Of a stretch of DNA of 64,000 nt, positions 37,930-48,277 are shown in pieces. The position numbers and the translations under genes are program-made. Origin of the DNA: Dongia deserti. Its GTDB lineage: Bacteria; Pseudomonadota; Alphaproteobacteria; Dongiales; Dongiaceae. Within the stretch, counting starts at the first letter, position 1. Each line of letters starts with the position of its first letter. The DNA is taken from NCBI RefSeq assembly GCF_003574735.1, contig NZ_QORW01000002.1, positions 62,001 to 126,000 on the forward strand, in the 5' to 3' direction. The notes under the pieces are model-generated. The model searched no databases. It was not told where the DNA came from and worked only from the letters and a program-made list of their open reading frames with translations.

Positions 37930-38982
37930 TCATGCCCGCTTCTCCAAACGTTCGGAGATTGGGCCGCCACAGCTTTCCCGCACTGCGAGATGAACCGCGC
38001 CGATATGGTCTTCGGCGCTATTGCGGCCAGTCTCGATCATCCTGAGGACGCTCTGGGCGGCTCGTTCGCCCAGGCCCATGACATCAACGGCGATAGTGGT
38101 GAGCGGCGGATCGGCATGCATCGCGTCCTGCACATCATCGAAGCCGATGACGGCAAAGCCGCGTCCAGGCTGGATGCCGCGGCGCCGCAACGCCAAGCAC
38201 ACGCCGAACGCCACTATATCGTTGAAGCACACAGCCGCGGTTGGCGGATTGCGCTGCGCCAAGGCCATCTCCAGCGCCTGAGCTCCCCCTTCCCGCGTGG
38301 CGGTGGTCGGGGCATGGATCGCGCCGGCAGGGTCGAGCCCCGCATCTACCAAGGCAGCGAGGAAACCTTCGAGCCTTTCGGCCCGGACCACGGAATCGGC
38401 GTAGCCGCCGAGAAAGGCGATCCGCCGATGTCCCAGCTCAAGCAGGCGCTCCACGGCCAGTCGCGCGCCACGGCGATTGTCGGGCCCGACGACCGGGATG
38501 CGGCGGCCTTTGAGACGGCGCATGGCAAGCACGACGGGAACGCCCACCGCGACCAAGCCATCCAGCGCATCGTCCGGTGTGCCGCGGGCTGCCGAGACGA
38601 TGAGGCCGGCCACCCCTTGCTCGCGCATCAGCTTGATCACCTCCGCCTGCCGAACGGGGCTCTCGGCGGTATTGGCAATGAAAGGCACGTAGCCCGCAGC
38701 CTGAAAGCTGCGTTCAATTCCGACCGCCAGCTCGGCGCAGAATGGATTGATCAGGTCATGAATGATCATGCCGACCATATTGGAATGTGCCCGGCGCAGG
38801 TTGGCGGCACCGCGATTGTAGACGTAGCCGAGGTCGCGGATGGCGGCGTTGACCCGGTCACGCGTGGTGGGACGGACGCTTTCGCTGCCTTTGAGAACGA
38901 GCGAGACGGTGGACTTGGAGACACCTGCCGCAGCGGCGATCTCGACAATGGTCACCCGATCTTTCGGGGAACCTGCTGTCAT
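37930..38982 (-). CDS. LacI-family transcriptional regulator (hexose operon)
   Basis: A 350-residue regulator: helix-turn-helix at residues ~10-32 (TIVEIAAAAGVSKSTVSLVLKG), hinge near 60, and a periplasmic-binding-like sensor domain with the usual GLIVSAARGTPDD and FNDIVAFG segments. It lies upstream of, and on the same strand as, the hexose operon, and divergent from a chemoreceptor gene. Two similar dyads TGGAACGWTCYA occur in the divergent spacer and are candidate binding sites. The inducer is probably the imported sugar or its phosphate. Confidence 0.9.
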   Translation of the reverse strand: MTAGSPKDRVTIVEIAAAAGVSKSTVSLVLKGSESVRPTTRDRVNAAIRDLGYVYNRGAANLRRAHSNMVGMIIHDLINPFCAELAVGIERSFQAAGYVPFIANTAESPVRQAEVIKLMREQGVAGLIVSAARGTPDDALDGLVAVGVPVVLAMRRLKGRRIPVVGPDNRRGARLAVERLLELGHRRIAFLGGYADSVVRAERLEGFLAALVDAGLDPAGAIHAPTTATREGGAQALEMALAQRNPPTAAVCFNDIVAFGVCLALRRRGIQPGRGFAVIGFDDVQDAMHADPPLTTIAVDVMGLGERAAQSVLRMIETGRNSAEDHIGAVHLAVRESCGGPISERLEKRA

Positions 38983-39026
38983 TCTGTCCTCCCTGGACGC
39001 CGTCGTTTGCGGCTGCCGCTGATTTT

Positions 39027-39038
39027 TGGAACGTTCTA
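39027..39038. promoter_or_regulatory. LacI-type operator candidate 1
   Basis: TGGAACGTTCTA, an even dyad centred on CG as LacI-family operators are. It lies 45 bp upstream of the lacI start, where it would serve self-control. The core GAACGTTC is a perfect palindrome. Confidence 0.5.
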
Positions 39039-39184
39039 TGTATGCCCGAGAGATGTGTCAACCGCCAATCGCCGCGGGCGCTGCCTTTCCTCACAGTAAT
39101 GTATTGTGAGAAATGATAAATATGGGCAAAGGGCAGATCCAGTCTCGAGAGCGCTTCCTCTGACATTAAGTCATACATAATTTC

Positions 39185-39196
39185 TGGAACGATCCA
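39185..39196. promoter_or_regulatory. LacI-type operator candidate 2
   Basis: TGGAACGATCCA (wider dyad CTGGA-N4-TCCAG at 39184-39197), the same pattern as candidate 1. Centre-to-centre distance is 158 bp, close to 15 helical turns, so a looped repressor tetramer is possible. It lies 156 bp before the chemoreceptor start. Confidence 0.5.
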
Positions 39197-39351
39197 GTTT
39201 TGGGCATTTGCGCGGGCAGCACTGCGTTTGCTCAGAACCACTGAACAATAAAGTCTGACAAATTGTGTCGAAATGCGTGTGCAGTGACAGACTATTAACC
39301 CTCGCCACCCACAATGCCGGCCTTGTTTCTGTGTGCGGGGGAAACGTTACC

Positions 39352-41040
39352 ATGAGGATTCGGTTGAGCATTGGCAGGGCCGTCAACCTGTTCGGCCTGG
39401 TCGTGACCTTGGGCTGCGTCGCAATTCTTTGGACCGGCGTCAGCGCCCTCAATCAGCTGAAAGTCAATGGCCCGGTCTATCGCCAGATCGTGCTCGGCAA
39501 AGACCTCATCGCCGACATTCTGCCGCCGCCGGAATATGTGATCGAATCCTATCTTGAGACGACCCTTCTGCTGAACGATCCGCCGAGCCTGAAGCAGCGC
39601 CGTGAACGGCTGACACAGCTTCACAAGGAGTACGACATCCGCCACACCTTCTGGAAGGAGCTGGAGGATTTCGACCCCGTCAACAAGCAGTGGATCGTCG
39701 AGGAATCGTATTCCCACGTGTCGCGCTTCTGGAAGGCGATCGAGAGCGTTTTCCTGCCCGCGATCGAAAAGGGCGACATGGATGCGGCGCACAAGGCGTA
39801 CTCAGAGATCGCCAACGCCTATGCCGATCATCGCACTGTTGTCGACAAGATGGTGGCGCGCGCCACGGAACTGAATGCGGCCACGGAAGTGGCGGCCACC
39901 GAAAGCGAGACGTCCTACACCATCATCGTCTGGTCCGTGGCGGGCGTGGTGCTCGCCACGGTCATTGGTGGCGTACTGGCAATCGGGTTCGGCGTGATGC
40001 GGCCGCTCACCCGCATGACGGGGGTCATGAAGCAGCTGGCAGCCGGCCAGATGGACATCGAGATTCCGTCCGCCGGTCGACGTGACGAAGTTGGATCGAT
40101 GGCAGAGGCGGTGGATGTCTTCCGCCGTCAGGCGATCGAGGCCGAGCAGTTGCGCCAGCAGCGGGAAGCCCAACGCCGGGCATCGGAGGCGGAAAAGCAA
40201 GCCGCGCTCGTCGCGATGGCCGACACCGTGGAGCGCGAAACACACAAGGCCGTCGAAGCCGTCTCCAATCTCACCCAGCGGATGTCGGGCGACGCCAGCC
40301 ACATGGCGACCTCGGCCCGCGCCGTGAGCGAGAATAGTCAGACCGTTGCCGCCGCTTCGACTCAGGCTTTGGCGAATGCGCAGACGGTTGCCTCCGCTTC
40401 GGAGCAGCTCACCGCCTCGATCCGCGAGATTTCTTCGCAGGTTACCTCGGCTCGCAAAGTGACGCTCGATGCCGTCAAGTCTTCGAGCGAAGCCGAAGGC
40501 ACGATTGCCGCCTTGTCGGATGCCGTGCGCAAGATCAACGCGGTCACCCAACTGATCAACGAGATCGCGAACCAGACCAACCTGCTGGCGCTCAACGCCA
40601 CGATCGAAGCGGCGCGCGCCGGTGATGCGGGCAAGGGCTTCGCGGTGGTGGCTAACGAAGTGAAGTCGCTGGCCAACCAGACCGCACGCGCAACCGAGGA
40701 CATCACCCAGCAGATCGCCGAGATCCAGAGCGCCACCGACAAGGCCGTGACGGCGGTTCGCACCATTACCAACTCGATCCGTGAGGTTGAAGGTGTCTCT
40801 TCCGCGATTGCCTCGGCGATCGAAGAGCAGAGCGCCACCACGGCGGAAATCGCCCGCAACGTCACGCAAACCTCGCAGGCGGCCCAGGAGGTTGCCACAC
40901 GCATCGCGCGTGTCTCCGATGAGGCGGTGCAAACCGGCGACCGGGCCAGCGAGGTGCGCAAGCTGTCAGGTGACGTGGCAACCGGCGTCGACCAGTTGCG
41001 AGACGTCCTCATTCGGACGGTGCGCGGCGCGGCCGCATAA
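39352..41040 (+). CDS. Methyl-accepting chemotaxis protein
   Basis: A 562-residue chemoreceptor. Membrane segments are at ~12-33 ([19 protein letters not shown]) and ~190-215 ([24 protein letters not shown]). A ~160-residue periplasmic helical domain lies between them, then HAMP (~215-268, [17 protein letters not shown]) and a long signalling coiled coil. The invariant hairpin tip is [23 protein letters not shown]. The frame is open to 39265 but the ATG at 39352, after GGGGGA, gives a normal signal-anchor start. The gene is divergent from the sugar-operon LacI gene and so may sense a related nutrient. No CheR-docking pentapeptide at the C-terminus. Confidence 0.94.
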   Translation: MRIRLSIGRAVNLFGLVVTLGCVAILWTGVSALNQLKVNGPVYRQIVLGKDLIADILPPPEYVIESYLETTLLLNDPPSLKQRRERLTQLHKEYDIRHTFWKELEDFDPVNKQWIVEESYSHVSRFWKAIESVFLPAIEKGDMDAAHKAYSEIANAYADHRTVVDKMVARATELNAATEVAATESETSYTIIVWSVAGVVLATVIGGVLAIGFGVMRPLTRMTGVMKQLAAGQMDIEIPSAGRRDEVGSMAEAVDVFRRQAIEAEQLRQQREAQRRASEAEKQAALVAMADTVERETHKAVEAVSNLTQRMSGDASHMATSARAVSENSQTVAAASTQALANAQTVASASEQLTASIREISSQVTSARKVTLDAVKSSSEAEGTIAALSDAVRKINAVTQLINEIANQTNLLALNATIEAARAGDAGKGFAVVANEVKSLANQTARATEDITQQIAEIQSATDKAVTAVRTITNSIREVEGVSSAIASAIEEQSATTAEIARNVTQTSQAAQEVATRIARVSDEAVQTGDRASEVRKLSGDVATGVDQLRDVLIRTVRGAAA

Positions 41041-41056
41041 GGGCCTTGCGCCCGCC

Positions 41057-41136
41057 TTATAGTAAAAATCAGCGTCCCTTATCAGGGTGTGATGAAAGGC
41101 AGCGCTTTATACTAGAAATCCACGGTCCCTCGTGGG
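41057..41136. repeat. Imperfect direct repeat with small hairpins between chemoreceptor and receiver genes
   Basis: TTATAGTAAAAATCAGCG-TCCCT (41057) and TTATACTAGAAATCCACGGTCCCT (41107) are two diverged copies 50 bp apart. Each ends in a small stem (CCCT-TATC-AGGG; CCACG-N6-CGTGG). They could be tandem regulatory sites or terminators. No known element recognised. Confidence 0.45.
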
Positions 41137-41181
41137 AACATTGTCGTCGTTGGTCGGTTATTCCCTTCGAGGTGCAGAATA

Positions 41182-41598
41182 ATGTCGGCAACGGGTGGCA
41201 ACATCCTGATCATAGACGATGACGCGGCCGTCAGCCGAACCCTCTCCCTCATCCTCACGCGCGCAGGTTACCAGGTCAGCACCGCCACCAGCGGGCGCAA
41301 GGGGTTGGAACTGTTGGCGGACGAGAATTTTGACCTGGTTCTGACCGATATCATCATGCCAGAGCTGGACGGCATCGAGGCAATCCGCAAGATCCGCGCG
41401 GACCATCCCGGACTGCGCATCATCGCGATGTCGGGCGGCGGTCAGATCGACAAGGCGGACTTCCTGCATATGGCGGACGCGCTGGGCGCGGATCGCGTGC
41501 TCGAGAAGCCGGTCCGCAGCGAGCAGCTGCTAGAGCTGGTGAGCAGCGCCATGGCCAGCCCGCCGCGCACGCTGCCGGAGCGCGGCCAGGGCAGCTAG
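41182..41598 (+). CDS. Single-domain response regulator
   Basis: A 138-residue receiver: acidic pair Asp12-Asp13, phospho-acceptor Asp56 in VLTDIIMPE, and Lys in LEKPV near 110. The C-terminal ~15 residues are Pro/Arg rich. It follows the chemoreceptor by 141 bp, but the TDIIMPE...AMSGGG...DFL..A..LGA pattern matches the receiver at 29001-29378 rather than chemotaxis CheY. Partner kinase unknown; the PAS/GAF kinase at 26848 is a candidate. Confidence 0.88.
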   Translation: MSATGGNILIIDDDAAVSRTLSLILTRAGYQVSTATSGRKGLELLADENFDLVLTDIIMPELDGIEAIRKIRADHPGLRIIAMSGGGQIDKADFLHMADALGADRVLEKPVRSEQLLELVSSAMASPPRTLPERGQGS

Positions 41599-41612
41599 CG
41601 CAACGCCCGGTC

Positions 41613-42641
41613 CTAGGCGTCCTTGCTGACCTTGAGCTCGATCACATTGCTGGCGGCCGGCCCGGTCGAATTGGCGGACTGCAGCAACGTCGGCAGACGG
41701 TGCCGCTCCAACTTGGCATCTTCCTGGCGCAAGCGAAGAACCGTACGCACAGCGATGTCGGCGATTGCCGCGATCGGCTGCGCGACCGTGGTCAGGCGCG
41801 GCGTCACCAGCTTCGCCAGGCTGATCGCGTCGAACCCCATGATCGACACATCATCCGGCACTTTCAGATCCAGATCGGCCGCCGCGCGCAGCGCGCCGAT
41901 GGCCTGCTGGTCGGAACTGGCGAAGATCGCGCTCGGCCGATCGGGCCGCGCCAGCAGCTTGAGCGCTGCCTCGTAGCCGCAATCATAGTCGAACCGCGTG
42001 ACGATGGTGTCGCCTGCAAAGTCGAACCCGTTCTCGCGATAGATCGGCGCGGTGACCGACCGATAGCCCTCATAACGTTCGCGCGCCACACTCAAGTGTC
42101 GCGGGCCCGCAATGCATCCGATCCGGCGGTGGCCCAGCGAGACGAGATGCTGCACGGCGGCAACGGCCCCGGCACGATGATCGCTTGCCACCAGCGGATA
42201 GCCACGCATCGGCCGATCGACCACGACAATGGGAACCTTGGTCTCTCGCGGCAATTGCCGGGTCTGCTCGGACGGAACGATCAACAGCCCATCGACCTGA
42301 CGCCCGACCAGAACCTTGATGTATTCCGCTTCAGCCTTCGGATCGTCGTTCGAATTGGCCAGCATCACGGTGTAGCCCATGCCGGCCGCGACCTGCTCCA
42401 CATGCTTGGCGAGCTCGCCGAAGAACGGGTTTGTTACGTCCGGCACGATGAGGCCCAGGGAATGCGTGCGGCTGCTGCGCAGCGCCCGGGCCAACACGTT
42501 CGGCCGATAGTCCAGTTCCGCTGCGGCGGCCAGCACGCGCTCGCGCAATTGTGGTGAGACCGCTGGATTCCCGTTGATGGCACGGGAGGCCGTTCCCAGC
42601 GAAACCCCCGCCCGCTTCGCCACATCACCGATCGACGCCAT
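41613..42641 (-). CDS. LacI-family transcriptional regulator
   Basis: A 342-residue regulator with helix-turn-helix SIGDVAKRAGVSLGTASRAINGN (residues ~3-25), LDYRPNVLARAL hinge and a sugar-binding-type sensor domain (LGLIVPDVTNPFF, IFASSDQQAIGALRA, VSIMGFDAI). An ATG three codons upstream (42650) is possible but sits directly on the GGGG; 42641 gives better spacing. Divergent from the GST gene with 121 bp between. No catabolic operon is attached, so its regulon lies elsewhere. Confidence 0.9.
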   Translation of the reverse strand: MASIGDVAKRAGVSLGTASRAINGNPAVSPQLRERVLAAAAELDYRPNVLARALRSSRTHSLGLIVPDVTNPFFGELAKHVEQVAAGMGYTVMLANSNDDPKAEAEYIKVLVGRQVDGLLIVPSEQTRQLPRETKVPIVVVDRPMRGYPLVASDHRAGAVAAVQHLVSLGHRRIGCIAGPRHLSVARERYEGYRSVTAPIYRENGFDFAGDTIVTRFDYDCGYEAALKLLARPDRPSAIFASSDQQAIGALRAAADLDLKVPDDVSIMGFDAISLAKLVTPRLTTVAQPIAAIADIAVRTVLRLRQEDAKLERHRLPTLLQSANSTGPAASNVIELKVSKDA

Positions 42642-42726
42642 GACCGTCATCCCCGCAGCAGACCCGCCAAAGAGCTAACCCCAATCCAGCATCCTTGTCA
42701 CGGAGATTGGCCTTTCGCCCGCGATC

Positions 42727-42743
42727 TGTAGAATTCTTCTACA
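42727..42743. promoter_or_regulatory. 17-bp dyad upstream of the GST gene
   Basis: TGTAGAA-TTC-TTCTACA, perfect 7-base arms with a 3-base centre, 19 bp before the GST start and 85 bp from the divergent lacI start. The odd spacing is unlike LacI operators, so a different repressor may bind. Probable operator; protein unknown. Confidence 0.5.
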
Positions 42744-42762
42744 CTTGCGGCGGGAGCCCTCC

Positions 42763-43398
42763 ATGAATCACATCACCCTCTTTGGCGCCTCATACAGCGT
42801 CTATGTCCGCATCGTTCGGCTGGTGCTGGAGGAGCTTGGCATCCGGTACGATCTGGCCGAAATCGACATTTTCTCCAAGAATGGCGTGCCGCCGGAATAC
42901 CTTAAGCGCCATCCGTTCGGGCGCATCCCTGCCTTCGAGCATGATGGTTTCCACCTGTTTGAGACCGACGCCATTGTCTTCTATATCGTCGAGCGCTTCG
43001 GTGGCGAAGCCCTTCTGCCAGCCGACGTGGCGGAGCGGGCGCGCATGCGCCAGATCATGCGTATCATCGACAATTACGGCTACAGGGCGCTGGTCTGGGG
43101 CATCTATGTCGAAGAGACGGAGCGCGATCGTGCCGGCCGTCTTGAGCAGGATGAGCTGGAACGCGCTTCGATGTGCCTTGGTGTTCTGGAAGACCTGACG
43201 GGGCCCTTGTTCCTGGTGGGCGCGCATCTGTCGCTTGCGGACTTATGGGTTCTGCCGATGCTCAGCTATCTCAAGCTGGCGCCCAGCGGCGCGGCCATGC
43301 TGCGCAACCAGCCGAAGCTGAGCGGATGGCTGGATCGGATGCACGATCGGCCATCGGTGCACGCGACCCGCTTCCTTGCCGAGCGCGCGGCAAGCTAG
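42763..43398 (+). CDS. Glutathione S-transferase family protein
   Basis: A 211-residue protein with an N-terminal thioredoxin-like domain (residues 1-80; ITLFGASYSVYVRIVRLVLEE, GRIPAFEHDGF, LFETDAIVFYI) and an all-helical C-terminal domain (~90-205) with the capping-box-like LSLADLWVLPML. The residue at the usual catalytic Ser/Cys site is within ASYSVYV. The open frame begins at a TTG at 42745, but the ATG at 42763 has GGGAG 6 bases away. Substrate unknown; detoxification or an isomerase role are both possible. Confidence 0.88.
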   Translation: MNHITLFGASYSVYVRIVRLVLEELGIRYDLAEIDIFSKNGVPPEYLKRHPFGRIPAFEHDGFHLFETDAIVFYIVERFGGEALLPADVAERARMRQIMRIIDNYGYRALVWGIYVEETERDRAGRLEQDELERASMCLGVLEDLTGPLFLVGAHLSLADLWVLPMLSYLKLAPSGAAMLRNQPKLSGWLDRMHDRPSVHATRFLAERAAS

Positions 43399-43452
43399 TC
43401 GCGGTCATGATACCCTCCGGCCGAGACGGCAGATGTATGGGAGCATTCTGGC

Positions 43453-44040
43453 ATGGCGAAATGGGCGTATGAGTTCCAGGCTGCTCCGCGGGAGCCAATC
43501 GAACGCGGCGAACTGGACGCCGGGAGCGAAGAGGAGGCCCGCCGCAAGTTGCGCGTCCTGCTCGCCACGCCGCGCCTGCCGCCCGGCACCAAGCTGGTCA
43601 ACCTGGGGGCCGAAAAGGCGGCGGCCGCCAGCCAGCGCTCGGCCAAGCTGCGCACGCTGTTGCGCGTGATCGCGGCGCATCACGCCTGGCTCAAAGGCAA
43701 GCCGGAGGGCGGGCGTGCCAATCTCAGCCGTCTGAGCTTTGCCGGCCTCAACCTGCATGACGCCGATCTCAGCAATGCCGAGATGAGAGAGGTCGATCTG
43801 TCCGGCTGCGATCTGCAGCGCGCGAACCTGCGGCGCGCCAACCTTGCCGGCGCCAACCTGCAGGACGCGAATCTCGCCAAGGCGGACCTGAGCGAAGCGG
43901 ATCTGAGCGACGCCGACCTGCGCAATGCGGACTTGCGCGGCACCGATCTCAATGGCGCCGATCTCTGGCGCGCCAATCTGATCGGCGCATGCATCTCTCC
44001 CGAGGCGCTGCACAAGGCCCTGCAATGCCGCAAGAAATAG
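43453..44040 (+). CDS. Pentapeptide-repeat protein
   Basis: A 195-residue protein. Residues ~1-85 form a charged, non-repeat N-terminal region; residues ~88-180 are tandem A(D/N)LXX pentapeptides (e.g. [25 protein letters not shown]), which fold as a right-handed quadrilateral beta-helix. The ribosome site GGGAG is 9 bases from the ATG. Some members mimic DNA and protect gyrase, but most have no known role, and no topoisomerase gene is near. The N-terminal region containing [14 protein letters not shown] is not one I recognise. Confidence 0.85.
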   Translation: MAKWAYEFQAAPREPIERGELDAGSEEEARRKLRVLLATPRLPPGTKLVNLGAEKAAAASQRSAKLRTLLRVIAAHHAWLKGKPEGGRANLSRLSFAGLNLHDADLSNAEMREVDLSGCDLQRANLRRANLAGANLQDANLAKADLSEADLSDADLRNADLRGTDLNGADLWRANLIGACISPEALHKALQCRKK

Positions 44041-44058
44041 CCATTCGCGGCAGGGACC

Positions 44059-44178
44059 CTAGGTCGACGGCAGCTCGATCGCGATAGCGAGGATACCGGC
44101 CGCACCGAGCAAAGCCGCCACCGCCAGCATCGACCATCCGTATTCGACGCTGCCGATCGCTGCCGCTATGCGGGCGCA
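44059..44178 (-). pseudogene. Possible remnant of a transporter C-terminus after the DMT gene
   Basis: Directly after the TGA of the DMT gene, the same frame stays open for 39 more codons to a TAG at 44059-44061. It reads as one hydrophobic helix ([20 protein letters not shown]), like the last helix of an MFS transporter. It has no start of its own. It may be a decayed gene end or chance; no other explanation for this 138-bp spacer. Confidence 0.3.
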
Positions 44179-46475
<2,297 letters not shown>

Positions 46476-46495
46476 TTTTGCGGTATAATTGACTA

Positions 46496-46531
46496 GTTAT
46501 GTCTGACCGCGCATTGTTCATTATACATAAC
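46496..46531 (+). promoter_or_regulatory. Bipartite regulatory element upstream of the TRAP operon (pca-type)
   Basis: GTTATGT (46496-46502) and its exact inverse ACATAAC (46525-46531) are separated by 22 bp; the right half is within TATACATAAC. The same arrangement with identical spacing occurs before pcaD (50559-50594). A TATAAT (46484-46489) lies just upstream. Probably a PcaQ (LysR-type) target. Confidence 0.6.
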
Positions 46532-46641
46532 CAGTTCACCTAGTATCCTATAACCAGGATGGACTGAGCCGACAGATGCTCAGCCAGAAAAGAGCCTGCT
46601 CGCGCCGCTGGCTACGAGCAGCATGGCGGGAGGAAGAACCA

Positions 46642-47691
46642 ATGCGTTTATCCAGACGAGCCTTGATCGGGATAAGTGCGGCGGCCGTGGCTGCCCCGAC
46701 GCTGCTGCGCATGCGATCGGCGAAGGCGGCGGAGATCACGCTGCGTCTGCATCACTTCCTGCCGCCCAAGTCCAACGCGCATGCGCGGCTGCTCGATCCG
46801 TGGGCCAAGAAGGTCGCCGAGCTGTCGAGTGGCAAGGTCGAGATTCAGATCTTCCCGGCCATGCAGCTCGGCGGCAAGCCGCCCGAACTGTACGACCAAG
46901 CGAAGGACGGCGTCGTCGATATCGTCTGGACGCTACCGGGTTACACGCCTGGCCGCTTCCCGCGCACCGAGGTGTTCGAGCTCCCGTTCATTGCCTCGCC
47001 CCGCAGCATCGTGAATGCCAAGGCCTCGCAAGAGTACGCGGAAGCGCATCTTGGCGAAGAAACCAAAGACGTGAAGGTCCTGGCCTTCTGGTCGCACGAT
47101 CACGGCGTGATCCATTGCCGAAGCAAGATCGAGACCTTGGCCGATCTGCAAGGCAAGAAGCTGCGCTTTCCGACGAGGCTTGCCGGCGAGGCGCTGAAGG
47201 CGGTCGGCGTCGCCGCCATCGGCATGCCGGTGCCGCAAGTGCCGGAAAGCCTGGCGCAAGGCGTGCTCGACGGCGCCGTGGTGCCGTGGGAGGTCGTGCC
47301 GGCCATCAAGCTGCACGAGCTGGTCAAGTTCCATGCAGAGATTCCGGGCACGCCGACCTTCTATACCGCGTCATTCTTCGTCGTCATGAACAAGGCGAAA
47401 TACGAAGGCCTGCCGGAGGATGCGCGCAAGGTGATCGACGAGACCACCAGCATGACGCTGGCGACAGAGGCTGGCAAGATGTGGGACCAGGCCGGTGCCG
47501 ACGTCCGGAAGATGGTCGAAGGCCAGGGCAACACCATCCTGACTCTCAGCGAGGCCGACAAGGCCGCCTGGATGAACGCTTCGGAGACCGTGACGGAAGC
47601 TTGGGTCGCGGAGATGAAAGGCAAGGGCATCGACGCGCCCATGCTCATGGAATCGGCCAAGAGCCTGCTTGCCAAATACGAGAGCGCCTGA
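46642..47691 (+). CDS. TRAP transporter periplasmic binding protein (DctP family)
   Basis: A 349-residue binding protein. The N-terminus MRLSRRALIGISAAAVAAP is a twin-arginine type signal, with a likely cleavage after AKA near residue 31. The mature start is EITLRLHHFLPP, and the signature FPTRLAGEAL with VPQVPESLAQGVLDG in the middle is typical of DctP proteins. GGAGG lies 9 bases before the ATG; the open frame back to 46576 is not needed. Neighbours pobA and pca, and a shared promoter element, suggest an aromatic acid such as 4-hydroxybenzoate or protocatechuate as cargo. Followed by a hairpin. Confidence 0.9.
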   Translation: MRLSRRALIGISAAAVAAPTLLRMRSAKAAEITLRLHHFLPPKSNAHARLLDPWAKKVAELSSGKVEIQIFPAMQLGGKPPELYDQAKDGVVDIVWTLPGYTPGRFPRTEVFELPFIASPRSIVNAKASQEYAEAHLGEETKDVKVLAFWSHDHGVIHCRSKIETLADLQGKKLRFPTRLAGEALKAVGVAAIGMPVPQVPESLAQGVLDGAVVPWEVVPAIKLHELVKFHAEIPGTPTFYTASFFVVMNKAKYEGLPEDARKVIDETTSMTLATEAGKMWDQAGADVRKMVEGQGNTILTLSEADKAAWMNASETVTEAWVAEMKGKGIDAPMLMESAKSLLAKYESA

Positions 47692-47710
47692 CAACGTTCT
47701 CCCTCTCGAG

Positions 47711-47732
47711 CCGGCGGGACCAAACCCGCCGG
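47711..47732 (+). repeat. Hairpin between TRAP binding-protein and membrane genes
   Basis: CCGGCGGG, loop ACCAAA, CCCGCCGG, then TTTCT. It begins 20 bases after the dctP stop and ends 29 before the small membrane gene. The short U-tract makes it the most terminator-like of the four such hairpins, probably partial. Confidence 0.7.
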
Positions 47733-47761
47733 TTTCTCACTTGAGCTGACGCGCCACCGGC

Positions 47762-48277
47762 ATGGATGACACCGTCATGCCCCAGACTCCGGAGCCGCCG
47801 CGGGTGCCGCGCTTCATCGCGCAGATCGCCAAAGCGTTGGCTGTGTTCGGCGGCGCGGTCGCACTTTCCGTTGCGGCAGTCGTCGTCCTCAGCATCCTGA
47901 GGCGCTGGCTGTTTTCGCAGCCTATTCCAGGCGATTTCGAGCTGGCGCAGATCGGCACAGCGGTCGCGGTCTTCGCCTTTCTGCCGTACTGCCAGGTCGT
48001 GCGTGGCAATATTGTGGTCGACGCATTCACCAGCGGCTTGCCGGCAGGATTGCGCGGCCGCATCGACGCGCTGTGGGACGTCGTCTATGCCGTAGCCATG
48101 GCGTTCGTTGCGGTCTGCCTCGCTCGCGGAACAGTGGACACCTTCGCATCGCACGAGGTGTCGATGGTGCTGCGCATTCCGGTATGGCCGGGCGTCGCGT
48201 TCGGCGCGCTGTCCTGCGCGTTCCTCGCCATCGTGTCGCTGGCGACGGCGCAGGGCCTGCTGCGGAGCAAGCCATGA
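47762..48277 (+). CDS. TRAP transporter small membrane subunit (DctQ family)
   Basis: A 171-residue protein with four predicted membrane helices (~20-45, 55-80, 95-120, 138-160) and the family's QPIPGDFELAQIGTAVAVFAFLPYC stretch near residue 58. It pairs with the large subunit, whose ATG overlaps its TGA. Membrane partner for the binding protein encoded upstream. Confidence 0.9.
   Translation: MDDTVMPQTPEPPRVPRFIAQIAKALAVFGGAVALSVAAVVVLSILRRWLFSQPIPGDFELAQIGTAVAVFAFLPYCQVVRGNIVVDAFTSGLPAGLRGRIDALWDVVYAVAMAFVAVCLARGTVDTFASHEVSMVLRIPVWPGVAFGALSCAFLAIVSLATAQGLLRSKP

Larger units (their letters stand above)
38983..39351. other. Divergent spacer between lacI and the chemoreceptor gene
   Basis: A 369-bp non-coding stretch, AT-richer than its neighbours. 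It holds the two operator candidates described separately, and a TTAACC half-site at 39295, a motif shared with CtrA-controlled motility promoters in alphaproteobacteria; one half-site is weak evidence. No RNA gene recognised. Confidence 0.5.

Noticed and set aside
46484-46489. TATAAT right after pobA as a definite TRAP promoter
   Set aside because: A good -10 box but no matching -35 at the right distance; the real start cannot be placed by eye.
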